NCBI GenBank assembly: GCA_002968845.1
Contig: PVBG01000016.1
Span: 62,001-126,000, forward strand
DNA length: 64,000 bases
Direction: 5' to 3'
Source of the DNA: Neorhizobium tomejilense
Lineage (GTDB): Bacteria; Pseudomonadota; Alphaproteobacteria; Rhizobiales; Rhizobiaceae
Shown here one piece after another: positions 43,300 through 51,556 of this stretch. The notes under the pieces were generated by a model. The model made no database searches and had not been told where the DNA came from. It worked only from the letters and a program-made list of their open reading frames with translations. How positions within the stretch are numbered: the stretch's first letter is position 1; each line of letters opens with the position of its first letter. A program made the translations under genes and the position numbers.

Positions 43300-44466
43300 A
43301 TGACCGATTTCGACAGCGAGCTTTCCTATCCCGACGATTTCGACATTGCGCCCGTCCGGCTGACGGTCGATCTGGGTGCGCTTGCCGATAATTGGCGGGA
43401 GATGGCGCGGCGTTCGGGAACGGCGCGGGCGGCGGCCGTCGTCAAGGCGGATGCCTATGGACTGGGGCTCGAGGATTGCGGCATCACGCTTTACGAAGCC
43501 GGCGCCCGGGATTTTTTCGTCGCTGTCGCGCGAGAAGGCGTGACGCTGCGCGCCTATGCTCCCGACGCCCGCATCTATGTTCTCTCCGGGATCTGGCCCG
43601 GCCAGGAGGCGATGTTCTTCGAACACGATCTGGTGCCGGTTCTGGCCTCGGAAGAACAGCTCGCCTTCTGGATGTCGGTGACATCGGAATATGGCGACCA
43701 TCCCTGCGCTTTGCAGGTGGATACCGGCTTCAACCGGCTCGGCCTGCCGCTCGAGGATGCGATCGCCTTCGCCGACGATGTGTCGCGGCCGGCAAGCTTC
43801 TCGCCGGTCCTGGTGCTGTCGCATCTCCATAGCGGCGACACGCCCTCCTCGCCCCTCAACCAGAAACAGCTTTCGGCTTTCCGGAAGGTCGCGGAGGCTT
43901 TCGAAGGCATCGAGACGAGCCTTTCGGCTTCCGCCGGGATCTTTCTGGGGCCGGACTATCATTTCGATCTCACCCGCCCCGGCATCGCGCTTTATGGCGG
44001 CGAGGCGGTCGTCGGGGTACCGAACCCGATGAAGCCGGTCGCGAAGGCGGAAGCGCGCATCATCCAGATCCGCGACGGGAAAAAGGGCGAGACGGTAAGT
44101 TACGGCGGCACCTACCAGCTCTCCCGCGACAGCCGGCTGGCGATCGTTTCCGCGGGTTATGCGGACGGCTACAGCCGAGCGCTCTCCGGTTCCGGCGTGC
44201 CGCTGCGCAAGACGGTCGCCCAGGGCGGCTTCGGCTTCGTCGCCGGCCGCAAGGTTCCGGTCATCGGCCGCATCACCATGGACCTGACGATCTTCGACGT
44301 CACCGACATCCCGGCATCGGAAATCCAGGCCGGCGACTATGTCGAGCTGTTCGGTCCGAACATAGCCCTCGACGACGTCGCCCGCGCCGCCGGCACGATC
44401 GGCTACGAACTGCTGACCAGCCTCGGTCTGCGCTATGAACACCGGTATCTTTATCCCGAGGATTGA
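43300..44466 (+). CDS. alr: Alanine racemase
   Basis: A 388-residue PLP enzyme making D-alanine for peptidoglycan. AAVVKADAYGLG holds the PLP lysine near residue 48, QVDTGFNRLGL and SHLHSGD are barrel strands, and SAGYADGYSRALSG holds the catalytic Tyr. The frame is open from 43192; homology starts around VRLTVDLGALADNWR, so ATG 43300 and ATG 43267 are both possible. Neither has a strong binding site. It lies between the two toxin-antitoxin modules. Confidence 0.95.
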   Translation: MTDFDSELSYPDDFDIAPVRLTVDLGALADNWREMARRSGTARAAAVVKADAYGLGLEDCGITLYEAGARDFFVAVAREGVTLRAYAPDARIYVLSGIWPGQEAMFFEHDLVPVLASEEQLAFWMSVTSEYGDHPCALQVDTGFNRLGLPLEDAIAFADDVSRPASFSPVLVLSHLHSGDTPSSPLNQKQLSAFRKVAEAFEGIETSLSASAGIFLGPDYHFDLTRPGIALYGGEAVVGVPNPMKPVAKAEARIIQIRDGKKGETVSYGGTYQLSRDSRLAIVSAGYADGYSRALSGSGVPLRKTVAQGGFGFVAGRKVPVIGRITMDLTIFDVTDIPASEIQAGDYVELFGPNIALDDVARAAGTIGYELLTSLGLRYEHRYLYPED

Positions 44467-44484
44467 TCGGCGCTCGCTTGCCTC

Positions 44485-44515
44485 TTGGAAGCGGAAATCC
44501 CTCGTGCTATACGAG
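44485..44515 (+). promoter_or_regulatory. Promoter and small palindrome of parDE
   Basis: TTGGAA (44485-44490), a 16-base spacer and CTATAC (44507-44512, with an upstream TG) form a plausible promoter. CTCGT (44501-44505) and ACGAG (44511-44515) make a small palindrome over the -10, as expected for an autoregulated antitoxin. AAGGAG precedes the ParD start. Confidence 0.5.
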
Positions 44516-44532
44516 AACAAAAGGAGATCGAA

Positions 44533-44838
44533 ATGACCGAGATCCATCTGAGCGAGAAACAGCGGGCGTTTATCGACGCCCAAGTCGAGGCCGGAGTCTA
44601 CAAGGATGCCAACGAGGTTGTTGCGGCCGGTTTGCGCCAGCTTCAAGAAAAAACGGAAACGCTGAAGCGATTGATCCAGGAAGGGCTGGACGATGTCGAA
44701 GCGGGCCGAGTGATGAATTTTGAAAGCGGCGAGGAATTGACGGCGCACATTCTCAAGATGGCAGAGGAACGGAAGAATGCAAGCGCGCCGTCTCAACGTG
44801 TCCCAACGCGCGCTGACCGATCTTCTGGAAGATTATGA
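44533..44838 (+). CDS. ParD-type antitoxin
   Basis: A 101-residue protein: MTEIHLSEKQRAFIDAQVEA, then GVYKDANEVVAAGLRQLQEK is the ribbon-helix-helix of CopG/ParD antitoxins; the C-terminal half binds the toxin. AAGGAG lies 7 nt upstream. It overlaps the toxin gene by 62 bases, longer than the usual few, so the last 20 residues (rich in Arg, Ser and Ala) are encoded in the same DNA as the toxin N-terminus. The tail may therefore be selected mainly through the toxin. Confidence 0.9.
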   Translation: MTEIHLSEKQRAFIDAQVEAGVYKDANEVVAAGLRQLQEKTETLKRLIQEGLDDVEAGRVMNFESGEELTAHILKMAEERKNASAPSQRVPTRADRSSGRL

Positions 44839-45085
44839 GTATACCTCGCAATTCAATCCGATAGCCGCAAGACGCCTGCTGGACGAGCTCAATGCCAAGA
44901 TGGCCTCGTTAGCGGAACTCGGCCTTACCGGCAGTTCCCGAGAATTCGTTCCTGGATTGCGGGCCTTCCCCTTTCGCGGCAGGTGCATCTATTTCGTGAT
45001 CGACGAAACGACGATGCATGTCCTGCGCGTTCTTCACGGACATCAGGACATTTCTGCCGACAACTTCCCAACCGACGAAACCTGA
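44777..45085 (+). CDS. ParE/RelE-family toxin
   Basis: A 102-residue protein with the ParE/RelE layout: LNVSQRALTDLLEDYEYTSQ, then NPIAARRLLDELNAKMASLA helices and FPFRGRCIYFVIDETTMHVL, with RVLHGHQD as the last strand. ParE members poison gyrase, RelE members cut mRNA; ParD partnership favours ParE. ATG 44777 lies inside parD and has GGAACGGAAGA upstream. The next gene radA starts 7 bases after the stop, so the module is inserted tightly between alr and radA. Confidence 0.9.
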   Translation: MQARRLNVSQRALTDLLEDYEYTSQFNPIAARRLLDELNAKMASLAELGLTGSSREFVPGLRAFPFRGRCIYFVIDETTMHVLRVLHGHQDISADNFPTDET

Positions 45086-45092
45086 ATTCCCC

Positions 45093-46496
45093 ATGGCAAA
45101 ATCCAAAACCCAATTCGTGTGCCAGAACTGCGGCACGGTGCATAACCGCTGGGCCGGCAAGTGTGACGGCTGCGGCGAGTGGAACACCATTATCGAAGAC
45201 GACCAGATGGGCGGCATCGGTGGAGGTCCCGGCAAGGTGCCGAAGAAGGGCCGTGCCGTGGCGCTCACCACGCTGTCCGGCGAGACCGAGGAAGCGCCGC
45301 GCATCTTCACCGGCATTTCCGAACTCGACCGAGCGACCGGCGGCGGTTTCGTGCGCGGTTCGGCGGTGTTGGTCGGCGGCGATCCGGGCATCGGCAAGTC
45401 GACGCTGCTGATGCAGGCGGCCGCAGCCCTCTCCCGCCGCGGCCACCGGATCATCTATGTCTCGGGCGAAGAGGCGGTGGCGCAGGTCAGGCTGCGTGCC
45501 CAGCGGTTGGATGCCGCCGATACCGAGGTGCTGCTCGCGGCCGAAACCAATGTCGAGGACATCCTCGCCACGATCGGCGAAGGCAAGCGCCCCGACCTCG
45601 TGATCATCGATTCGATCCAGACGCTATGGAGCGACACGGCCGATTCGGCGCCGGGCACCGTCACCCAGGTGCGCACCGGCGTGCAGGCGATGATCCGGTT
45701 CGCCAAGCAGACCGGGGCCGCCATGGTCCTCGTCGGCCACGTCACCAAGGAAGGCCAGATCGCCGGCCCGCGCGTCGTCGAGCACATGGTCGATGCGGTC
45801 CTCTATTTCGAAGGCGACCGAGGCCACCACTACCGCATCCTGCGCACCGTCAAGAACCGATTTGGGCCGACCGACGAGATCGGAGTCTTCGAAATGTCCG
45901 ACAAGGGGCTTCGCGAAGTCACCAATCCGTCCGAACTCTTCCTCGGCGAGCGCAACTCGAAATCGCCAGGGGCCGCGGTCTTTGCCGGCATGGAGGGCAC
46001 GCGGCCGGTTCTGGTCGAGGTGCAGGCGCTGGTGGCGCCCACCTCGCTCGGCACGCCGCGGCGCGCGGTGGTCGGCTGGGATTCGTCGCGCCTGTCGATG
46101 ATTCTCGCAGTCCTGGAGGCCCATTGCGGCGTCAAGCTCGGACAGCACGACGTGTATCTCAACGTCGCGGGCGGTTATCGCATTACCGAGCCTGCGGCCG
46201 ACCTCGCGGTCGCGTCCGCACTGGTATCCTCGCTTGCCGGTCTTGCTCTGCCGGCCGATTGCGTCTATTTCGGCGAAATCAGCCTCTCGGGCGCGGTGCG
46301 GCCGGTTTCGCAGACTGCGCAACGCCTTAAGGAAGCTGAGAAACTTGGTTTTGCAGGAGCGATGCTGCCGGCCACGTCCGCGGAGGTGCCGAAGGGCGCG
46401 AACGGACGCTGGGTGACGATCGAGGACCTGCCGGATTTGGTATCCCGCATCGCGGGTTCCGCCGCCAAGCTGAGACAAACGCCGGAAGATGATTGA
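45093..46496 (+). CDS. radA: DNA repair protein RadA
   Basis: A 467-residue RadA (Sms): N-terminal zinc finger CQNCGTVHNRWAGKCDGCGEW, RecA-like core with Walker A GDPGIGKSTLL and Walker B DLVIIDSIQTL, the KNRFG motif, and a C-terminal Lon-type domain (HDVYLNVAGGYRITEPAADL). It promotes branch migration in recombination. ATG 45093 starts the zinc finger; the frame is open upstream into parE. alr-radA-cvpA-purF is a conserved rhizobial order. Confidence 0.96.
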   Translation: MAKSKTQFVCQNCGTVHNRWAGKCDGCGEWNTIIEDDQMGGIGGGPGKVPKKGRAVALTTLSGETEEAPRIFTGISELDRATGGGFVRGSAVLVGGDPGIGKSTLLMQAAAALSRRGHRIIYVSGEEAVAQVRLRAQRLDAADTEVLLAAETNVEDILATIGEGKRPDLVIIDSIQTLWSDTADSAPGTVTQVRTGVQAMIRFAKQTGAAMVLVGHVTKEGQIAGPRVVEHMVDAVLYFEGDRGHHYRILRTVKNRFGPTDEIGVFEMSDKGLREVTNPSELFLGERNSKSPGAAVFAGMEGTRPVLVEVQALVAPTSLGTPRRAVVGWDSSRLSMILAVLEAHCGVKLGQHDVYLNVAGGYRITEPAADLAVASALVSSLAGLALPADCVYFGEISLSGAVRPVSQTAQRLKEAEKLGFAGAMLPATSAEVPKGANGRWVTIEDLPDLVSRIAGSAAKLRQTPEDD

Positions 46497-46552
46497 TCTT
46501 CCGTTAACAAGCCCGCTGATGTATGACGGCTGCGGTAAGGCGGGGCGCCGGG

Positions 46553-46584
46553 CTTGAAGCCGGCAAGTCTTGAAGTCGGCAAGT
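46553..46584 (+). repeat. Two tandem 16-bp repeats before cvpA
   Basis: CTTGAAGCCGGCAAGT is followed directly by CTTGAAGTCGGCAAGT, differing at one base, 16 bases before the cvpA start. A third partial unit may begin at 46585 (CTGGAG). Function unknown; simple tandem duplication is likely. Confidence 0.7.
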
Positions 46585-46600
46585 CTGGAGTAGATCATAT

Positions 46601-47188
46601 ATGCCCATCACGATTTTCGATGGTATCGTCATCGCTGTGACGCTGTTTTCCGCCGTTCTCGCCATGGTTCGCGGTTTTTCGCGAGAGGTGCTGTCGATCG
46701 CAAGCTGGGCTGGCTCAGTCGCCGCCGCCTATTACCTCTACCCCCTGGTTCTGCCCTATGTGAAGCCGCACCTGAGTGACGAGCGCATTGCGATTGCTGC
46801 GTCCGCTGGCGCCATCTTCCTGATCGCGTTGATCATCATCTCGTTCATCACCACCAGGATCGCCGATTTCATCATCGACAGCCGCATCGGCGCGCTCGAC
46901 CGCACGCTGGGTTTCCTGTTCGGCGCCGCCCGCGGCATCCTGCTGCTCGTCGTGGCCGTCGCGTTCTGGAACTGGCTGGTTGCCGCCAATGCCCAGCCGA
47001 CCTGGGTGACGCAGGCGAAATCGAAGCCGTTCCTCGACACGCTCGTCGCCCGCCTCGAAGCCGTGCTGCCCGCCGATATCGAGCCGCAGATCCGCGCCCG
47101 CATCCTCGGCCGCGGAGCAGCGCCAACCGATGGCGCTCCGGCTCAGGATCAGCCGACGGCAGACGACGCGCCTGCGACAAATAATTGA
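46601..47188 (+). CDS. cvpA: CvpA-family membrane protein
   Basis: A 195-residue protein with four membrane helices: ITIFDGIVIAVTLFSAVLAM, a second near SWAGSVAAAYYLYPLVL, a third at AIFLIALIIISFITTRIADF and a fourth at GFLFGAARGILLLVVAVAFW. A polar proline-rich C-terminus follows. CvpA is required for colicin V production in E. coli and is linked to purF; its biochemical role is unknown. It precedes purF here too. Confidence 0.93.
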   Translation: MPITIFDGIVIAVTLFSAVLAMVRGFSREVLSIASWAGSVAAAYYLYPLVLPYVKPHLSDERIAIAASAGAIFLIALIIISFITTRIADFIIDSRIGALDRTLGFLFGAARGILLLVVAVAFWNWLVAANAQPTWVTQAKSKPFLDTLVARLEAVLPADIEPQIRARILGRGAAPTDGAPAQDQPTADDAPATNN

Positions 47189-47267
47189 CGCGATCTTGCG
47201 CTTGATGCAGCGCAAAACGTCACCATTTGTGGTATCATTCGCATTCAAGTGAAAAGCAGGCTGGTTT

Positions 47268-47286
47268 CCGGGGAGGTTCTCCCCGG
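47268..47286 (+). terminator. Hairpin between cvpA and purF
   Basis: CCGGGGA/TCCCCGG with loop GGTTC, followed after a short GC stretch by CCTTTCCATTTTT. It may terminate or attenuate transcription before purF. Confidence 0.45.
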
Positions 47287-47342
47287 CCGGCCTTTCCATT
47301 TTTCCGACAGGGACAGGTTGTCCGCAGGGATAAGGGGCCAAG

Positions 47343-48845
47343 ATGAATCAGGCGGTTTCCGAGACGTTCGCCGAAGACAGCGTCAACGAGTGGGATGGCG
47401 ATACGCTGCATGAAGAATGCGGTGTGTTCGGCATTCTCGGCCATCCCGAGGCTGCGACGCTGACGGCGCTCGGGCTGCACGCCCTGCAGCATCGCGGTCA
47501 GGAAGCGGCCGGCATTGTCTCCTTCGACGGCTTGCGCTTCCATTCGGAACGCCGCATGGGCCTCGTCGGCGACCATTATACCGATCCCGTCACCCTTGCC
47601 CGCCTGCCCGGCAATATCGCGATCGGCCACAACCGCTATTCGACCACCGGCGAAGTGGCGCTGCGCAACGTCCAGCCACTGTTTGCCGAACTCGAAGTCG
47701 GCGGCATCGCGGTTGCCCATAACGGCAACTTCACCAATGGCCTGACCCTGCGCCGGCAGCTGATCGCCGGCGGCGCCATCTGTCAGTCGACCTCCGATAC
47801 CGAAGTCGTCCTGCATCTCATCGCCCGCTCCCGTTATTCGTCGACCGCCGACCGGTTCATCGACGCGATCCGGCAGATGGAAGGCGGCTATTCGATGCTC
47901 GCCGTCACCCGCACCAAGCTGATCGCCGCGCGCGACCCCACCGGCATCCGCCCGCTGGTCATGGGCGAACTCGACGGCAAGCCGATCTTCGCGTCCGAGA
48001 CCTGCGCGCTCGACATCATCGGCGCCAAGTTCGTCCGCGACGTGGAGAACGGCGAAGTCATCATCTGCGAAATCCAGGCGGACGGCTCTATCTCGATCGA
48101 CGCCCGCAAGGCCGGCAACGGCCAGCCGGAACGGCTCTGCCTGTTCGAATACGTCTATTTCGCCCGCCCCGATTCCGTCGTCGGCGGCCGCAGCGTCTAT
48201 GTGGCGCGCAAGAACATGGGCATCAACCTTGCCAAGGAATCGCCCGTCGAAGCCGACGTCGTCGTGCCCGTGCCGGATGGCGGCACGCCGGCTGCTCTCG
48301 GTTACGCCCAGGAAAGCGGCATTCCGTTCGAATACGGCATCATCCGCAACCACTATGTCGGCCGCACCTTCATCGAGCCGACCCAGCAGATCCGCGCCTT
48401 CGGCGTCAAGCTCAAGCATTCCGCCAACCGGGCGATGATCGAGGGCAAGCGGGTCGTGCTGGTCGACGATTCGGTGGTGCGCGGCACGACGTCGCTGAAG
48501 ATCGTCCGGATGATCCGCGATGCCGGCGCCAAGGAAGTGCATCTGCGCGTCGCCAGCCCGATGATCTATCACCCGGATTTCTACGGCATCGACACGCCCG
48601 ACCGCGACAAGCTGCTCGCCAACCAGTACGACAGCCTGGAAGCCATGTGCCAATATATCGGCGCGGATTCGCTGGAATTCCTGTCGATCAACGGCCTTTA
48701 CCGCGCCGTCGGCGGCGAAGACCGCAACAACGCCCGCCCGCAATTCACCGACCATTATTTCACCGGCGACTATCCCACCCGCCTGCTCGACAAGGATGGC
48801 GAGACGATGGGCCGCAAGGTTTCGGTACTGGCCAGCAACGGCTGA
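47343..48845 (+). CDS. purF: Amidophosphoribosyltransferase
   Basis: A 500-residue PurF, the first enzyme of purine synthesis: it makes phosphoribosylamine from PRPP and glutamine. After a 25-residue propeptide, HEECGVFGILG gives the N-terminal nucleophile Cys exposed after cleavage; NRYSTTG and HNGNFTN are glutaminase motifs, and VVLVDDSVVRGTT is the PRPP-binding loop. It follows cvpA with a 154-base spacer. Confidence 0.97.
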   Translation: MNQAVSETFAEDSVNEWDGDTLHEECGVFGILGHPEAATLTALGLHALQHRGQEAAGIVSFDGLRFHSERRMGLVGDHYTDPVTLARLPGNIAIGHNRYSTTGEVALRNVQPLFAELEVGGIAVAHNGNFTNGLTLRRQLIAGGAICQSTSDTEVVLHLIARSRYSSTADRFIDAIRQMEGGYSMLAVTRTKLIAARDPTGIRPLVMGELDGKPIFASETCALDIIGAKFVRDVENGEVIICEIQADGSISIDARKAGNGQPERLCLFEYVYFARPDSVVGGRSVYVARKNMGINLAKESPVEADVVVPVPDGGTPAALGYAQESGIPFEYGIIRNHYVGRTFIEPTQQIRAFGVKLKHSANRAMIEGKRVVLVDDSVVRGTTSLKIVRMIRDAGAKEVHLRVASPMIYHPDFYGIDTPDRDKLLANQYDSLEAMCQYIGADSLEFLSINGLYRAVGGEDRNNARPQFTDHYFTGDYPTRLLDKDGETMGRKVSVLASNG

Positions 48846-48908
48846 GGTGATTGGGTGGCTTTGCAGCACCGCCCTTCGGCAAGTTCCTTCACGCACCCAG
48901 CAAGCTCG

Positions 48909-49082
48909 CCCCCCTCTGCCCTGCCGGGCATCTCCCCCACAGGTGGGGAGATCGGCTGGGAGCCTGCTCACGGCCCTGCATTGAGCGTTACATCCTTCGC
49001 AGCGGTGCTTTTGTAGGCGGGGGATCGTGCCGCTTGTAATCTCCCCACCTGTGGGGGAGATGCCCGGCAGGGCAGAGGGGGG
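48909..49082. repeat. Intergenic inverted-repeat element, copy A (44-bp perfect arms)
   Basis: The left arm (48909-48952) and right arm (49039-49082) are exact reverse complements over 44 bases, separated by 86 bases. Each arm also folds on itself (ATCTCCCC / GGGGAGAT). The arms begin CCCCCCTCTGCCCTGCCGGG, the sequence found again in copies B and C. Similar elements are known as rhizobial intergenic mosaic repeats. No gene is seen in 48846-49294; the part 49083-49294 holds the SDR leader. Confidence 0.85.
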
Positions 49083-49294
49083 CATCCTGGCTCGACGTTT
49101 ATTGGCACGGCTCTCCGAATGACGAAAAGCCTCTCCCACGCGCAAGGACTTGCGCGCACCGGATCGCTGTGACAAGCACAGGGCAACGGGGATCGAGGCC
49201 GGGCTCCTGCAACAAGCAGCTGTCGCCTCCTCCACCAATATCCATCGGCGACTGTAATGACCGTCGCGCGCATTGCATTTGAGGGCGGAAAATC

Positions 49295-50035
49295 ATGAAT
49301 ATCGATCTGAAGGGCAGGATCGCGCTGGTGACCGGCGCATCGCGGGGCATCGGCTATTTCACGGCGCTGGCACTCGCGAAAGCCGGCGCGCATGTGATCG
49401 CCACCGCGCGCACCGTCGGCGGCCTCGAGGATCTTGACGATGCGATCAAGGCGGCCGGCGGCACCGCCACGCTGGTTCCCTTCGACATCACCGACATGGC
49501 GGCGATCGACAAGCTCGGCGCCTCGATCTTCGAGCGCTGGGGCAAGCTCGACATCCTCGTGGCGAACGCCGGCATCCTCGGCGTCATCTCGCCGCTCGGC
49601 CATATCGAGGCGAAGGTGTTCGAGAAGGTAATGCTGACCAACGTCACCGCCACCTGGCGACTGATCCGCTCGGTCGAGCCGCTGCTGACGAAATCCGATG
49701 CCGGCCGCGCGCTGATCCTGTCGTCCGGCGTTGCATCCAAGGCACCGGCGTTCTGGGGCGCCTATTCGATCTCCAAGGCGGCCGTCGAAAACATGGCCCG
49801 CATATGGGCTGCCGAGACCGCCCACACGCCGCTCAAGGTCAACATCGTCAATCCAGGCGCTACCCGCACTGCCATGCGCGCTCAAGCGATGCCCGGCGAA
49901 GACCCGGAAACCCTGCCGCATCCGTCGGAAGTCGCCGAAAAGATCCTCTTCCTCGCCTCCCCCGACCTTCAGGATACCGGCCGCCTGTTCGTCGTGCGCG
50001 ACAACAAGTTCGCGGATTTTCGCGCGCCGGAATAG
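49295..50035 (+). CDS. Short-chain dehydrogenase/reductase
   Basis: A 246-residue SDR: VTGASRGIGYFTALALAKAG (dinucleotide binding), LVANAGILG, the catalytic Ser in ILSSGVASK and AYSISKAAVENM with Tyr-x3-Lys, then NPGATRTAMR. The substrate is unknown. The downstream 73-aa gene starts 28 bases later on the same strand and may be co-transcribed. Confidence 0.93.
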   Translation: MNIDLKGRIALVTGASRGIGYFTALALAKAGAHVIATARTVGGLEDLDDAIKAAGGTATLVPFDITDMAAIDKLGASIFERWGKLDILVANAGILGVISPLGHIEAKVFEKVMLTNVTATWRLIRSVEPLLTKSDAGRALILSSGVASKAPAFWGAYSISKAAVENMARIWAAETAHTPLKVNIVNPGATRTAMRAQAMPGEDPETLPHPSEVAEKILFLASPDLQDTGRLFVVRDNKFADFRAPE

Positions 50036-50062
50036 AGGCACCGCTCGCCGCAAGAAGCCTGG

Positions 50063-50284
50063 ATGATGCAACCGCACCTTACCGACGAGCAAAGAGAGCA
50101 AGCGACGGCGACCGCCAATCTCGTCGCCGCGGCGATGGCCCGCCTTCACCGCGAACATGGGGACGCTGCCGTGATGGAGGCGATGCGATTGATCAGCTCC
50201 GCCATGACCGACGACGCGCGGCGCAGGTCCATCGCCCAGGCCCTGCTCGACAACAGCAACCCGCCGACCGAAAAAGGCCGCTAA
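50063..50284 (+). CDS. Small helical protein of unknown function
   Basis: A 73-residue protein, MMQPHLTDEQREQATATANL, then VAAAMARLHREHGDAAVMEA; probably all-helical and soluble. ATG 50063 or ATG 50066. It follows the SDR gene closely. No family recognised; codon usage and the clear helical pattern support a real gene. Confidence 0.65.
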   Translation: MMQPHLTDEQREQATATANLVAAAMARLHREHGDAAVMEAMRLISSAMTDDARRRSIAQALLDNSNPPTEKGR

Positions 50285-50290
50285 GGCGAC

Positions 50291-50695
50291 CTAGACGTTC
50301 TCCGCCTCCTGATCCAGCGTCTTGGCGCGGCGCTGCAGATTTTCGCTGAGCTTGCGAAGCTGTTTCTCGTCCAGTTTTTCGATGCCGATGAACTCGTTGG
50401 CAGCCTGGCTGGACAGGATCAGCTCGTCGAGCTTCGCCTGGACCGCCTCGCCGTCCCTGTTTTGGGAATTTTGCAGGACGAAGACCATCAGGAAGGTGAT
50501 GATCGTCGTGCCAGTGTTGACCACCAGCTGCCAGGTCTCCGAGAATCCGAAGAACGGTCCGGTGACGCCCCAGATGACGATCAGGACAACGGCCGCAACG
50601 AACGTGACCGGCTTTCCCGACCAGGAGGAGATGGCGCTCGAGAAGATGTCGAAAACGTTGCGATGTCTATCCTGGCTGGCCATTTCGGTATCCAT
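50291..50695 (-). CDS. Low-affinity iron permease-like membrane protein
   Basis: A protein of about 134 residues. FDIFSSAISSWSGKPVTFVA, then VVLIVIWGVTGPFFGFSETW and QLVVNTGTTIITFLMVFVLQ give two membrane helices and the FLMVFVLQNSQNRD motif of the low-affinity Fe/Cu permease family. A cytoplasmic helical tail with LDELILSSQAANEFIGIEKL follows. Iron transport by this family is not well proven in bacteria. Starts at 50722, 50719, 50695 and 50683 are possible. Confidence 0.82.
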   Translation of the reverse strand: MDTEMASQDRHRNVFDIFSSAISSWSGKPVTFVAAVVLIVIWGVTGPFFGFSETWQLVVNTGTTIITFLMVFVLQNSQNRDGEAVQAKLDELILSSQAANEFIGIEKLDEKQLRKLSENLQRRAKTLDQEAENV

Positions 50696-50852
50696 CCGAT
50701 TGCTGGAATGCGTGCCCATCAACGTGCAAAGCGCATGTTTTGATCCCGGCGCCGCCCCCGGGGAGATACCCCATGTTTGAAAATCCGATTTTCTGCTATG
50801 CTGCAGGTCCTGCGATAGGGCGCAGGAACTTCATATTTCGGGGGAATATCTG

Positions 50853-51233
50853 ATGAGAAACATCGCCTTCTATTTCTTCGGCGCGGCTGTGCTCTGTGTC
50901 ACCGTCGGCATGTTCTGGGGCATTCAGATGGCCATCTCCGGCGACCATCTGATGGCGCCGGCGCATGCGCATCTGAACCTGGTCGGCTGGACGACGATGG
51001 GGCTTTTCGGTCTCTACTACACGGTGACCCCGGCGGCGGCCGATTCCGTGCTGTCGAAGGTCCATCTCGGCTTTGCGGTTCTCGGCGTGCTCTGTATCGT
51101 GCCGGGCATCGCGATGGCGGTGTCCTCGGGCGGCGAGGCGCTTGCCGCGATCGGCTCGATCCTCACCGTCGTGTCAATGCTGATCTTTCTGTTCACCGTC
51201 GCCAGAAACGGCATCGGCCGCAAGACGGCGTAA
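50853..51233 (+). CDS. Small four-helix membrane protein with HAHLNLVGW motif
   Basis: A 126-residue protein with four predicted membrane helices (NIAFYFFGAAVLCVTVGMFW, LNLVGWTTMGLFGLYYTVTP, LGFAVLGVLCIVPGIAMAV and ILTVVSMLIFLFTVARN). The motif MAPAHAHLNLVGW resembles the histidine-rich helix of cytochrome oxidase/NO reductase large subunits, but the protein has only one such segment. It may bind heme or be a relic; function unknown. GGGGGAA precedes the ATG. Confidence 0.8.
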   Translation: MRNIAFYFFGAAVLCVTVGMFWGIQMAISGDHLMAPAHAHLNLVGWTTMGLFGLYYTVTPAAADSVLSKVHLGFAVLGVLCIVPGIAMAVSSGGEALAAIGSILTVVSMLIFLFTVARNGIGRKTA

Positions 51234-51408
51234 GGCCAGTTACGGACATCCCGCGCGGGCAAAGCCCACTTGACCAAACGGCCTGCCCGCGCCATAACCA
51301 CCTCCATGAAAACGGCGATTTCCATTTGTGGGATCATTATCCGCTAGCGTTCGCGCTGGCCCGGCCGTTTTCGTCTCTCGAAAAGCCTTGAAGACAAACG
51401 ACCCGGCC

Positions 51409-51455
51409 GGAGCCGGATGCTTTCGTGTCTCCTGAACGCGAAAGCATCCGGCTCC
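51409..51455. repeat. 17-bp perfect inverted repeat upstream of cysS
   Basis: GGAGCCGGATGCTTTCG (51409-51425) and its exact complement (51439-51455) flank a 13-base loop. The gene-free stretch 51234-51556 otherwise holds only the cysS leader and a smaller TTTTCG/CGAAAA stem at 51369-51384. It may be a terminator for the upstream gene or a dispersed rhizobial palindrome. Confidence 0.7.
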
Positions 51456-51556
51456 TAGTTGATAGTGAGAGCGGGATGTCGTCCGAAAACCGCGTACACT
51501 TTCGGCATCCCGCCCAGCCGGATGCTCGCCGTGCGAGACTTTGGGGAGATTTTTCG

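Noticed and set aside
47235-49238. A 667-codon open frame on the minus strand opposite purF
   Set aside because: Antisense shadow of purF plus the repeat region; composition and lack of motifs do not support a protein.
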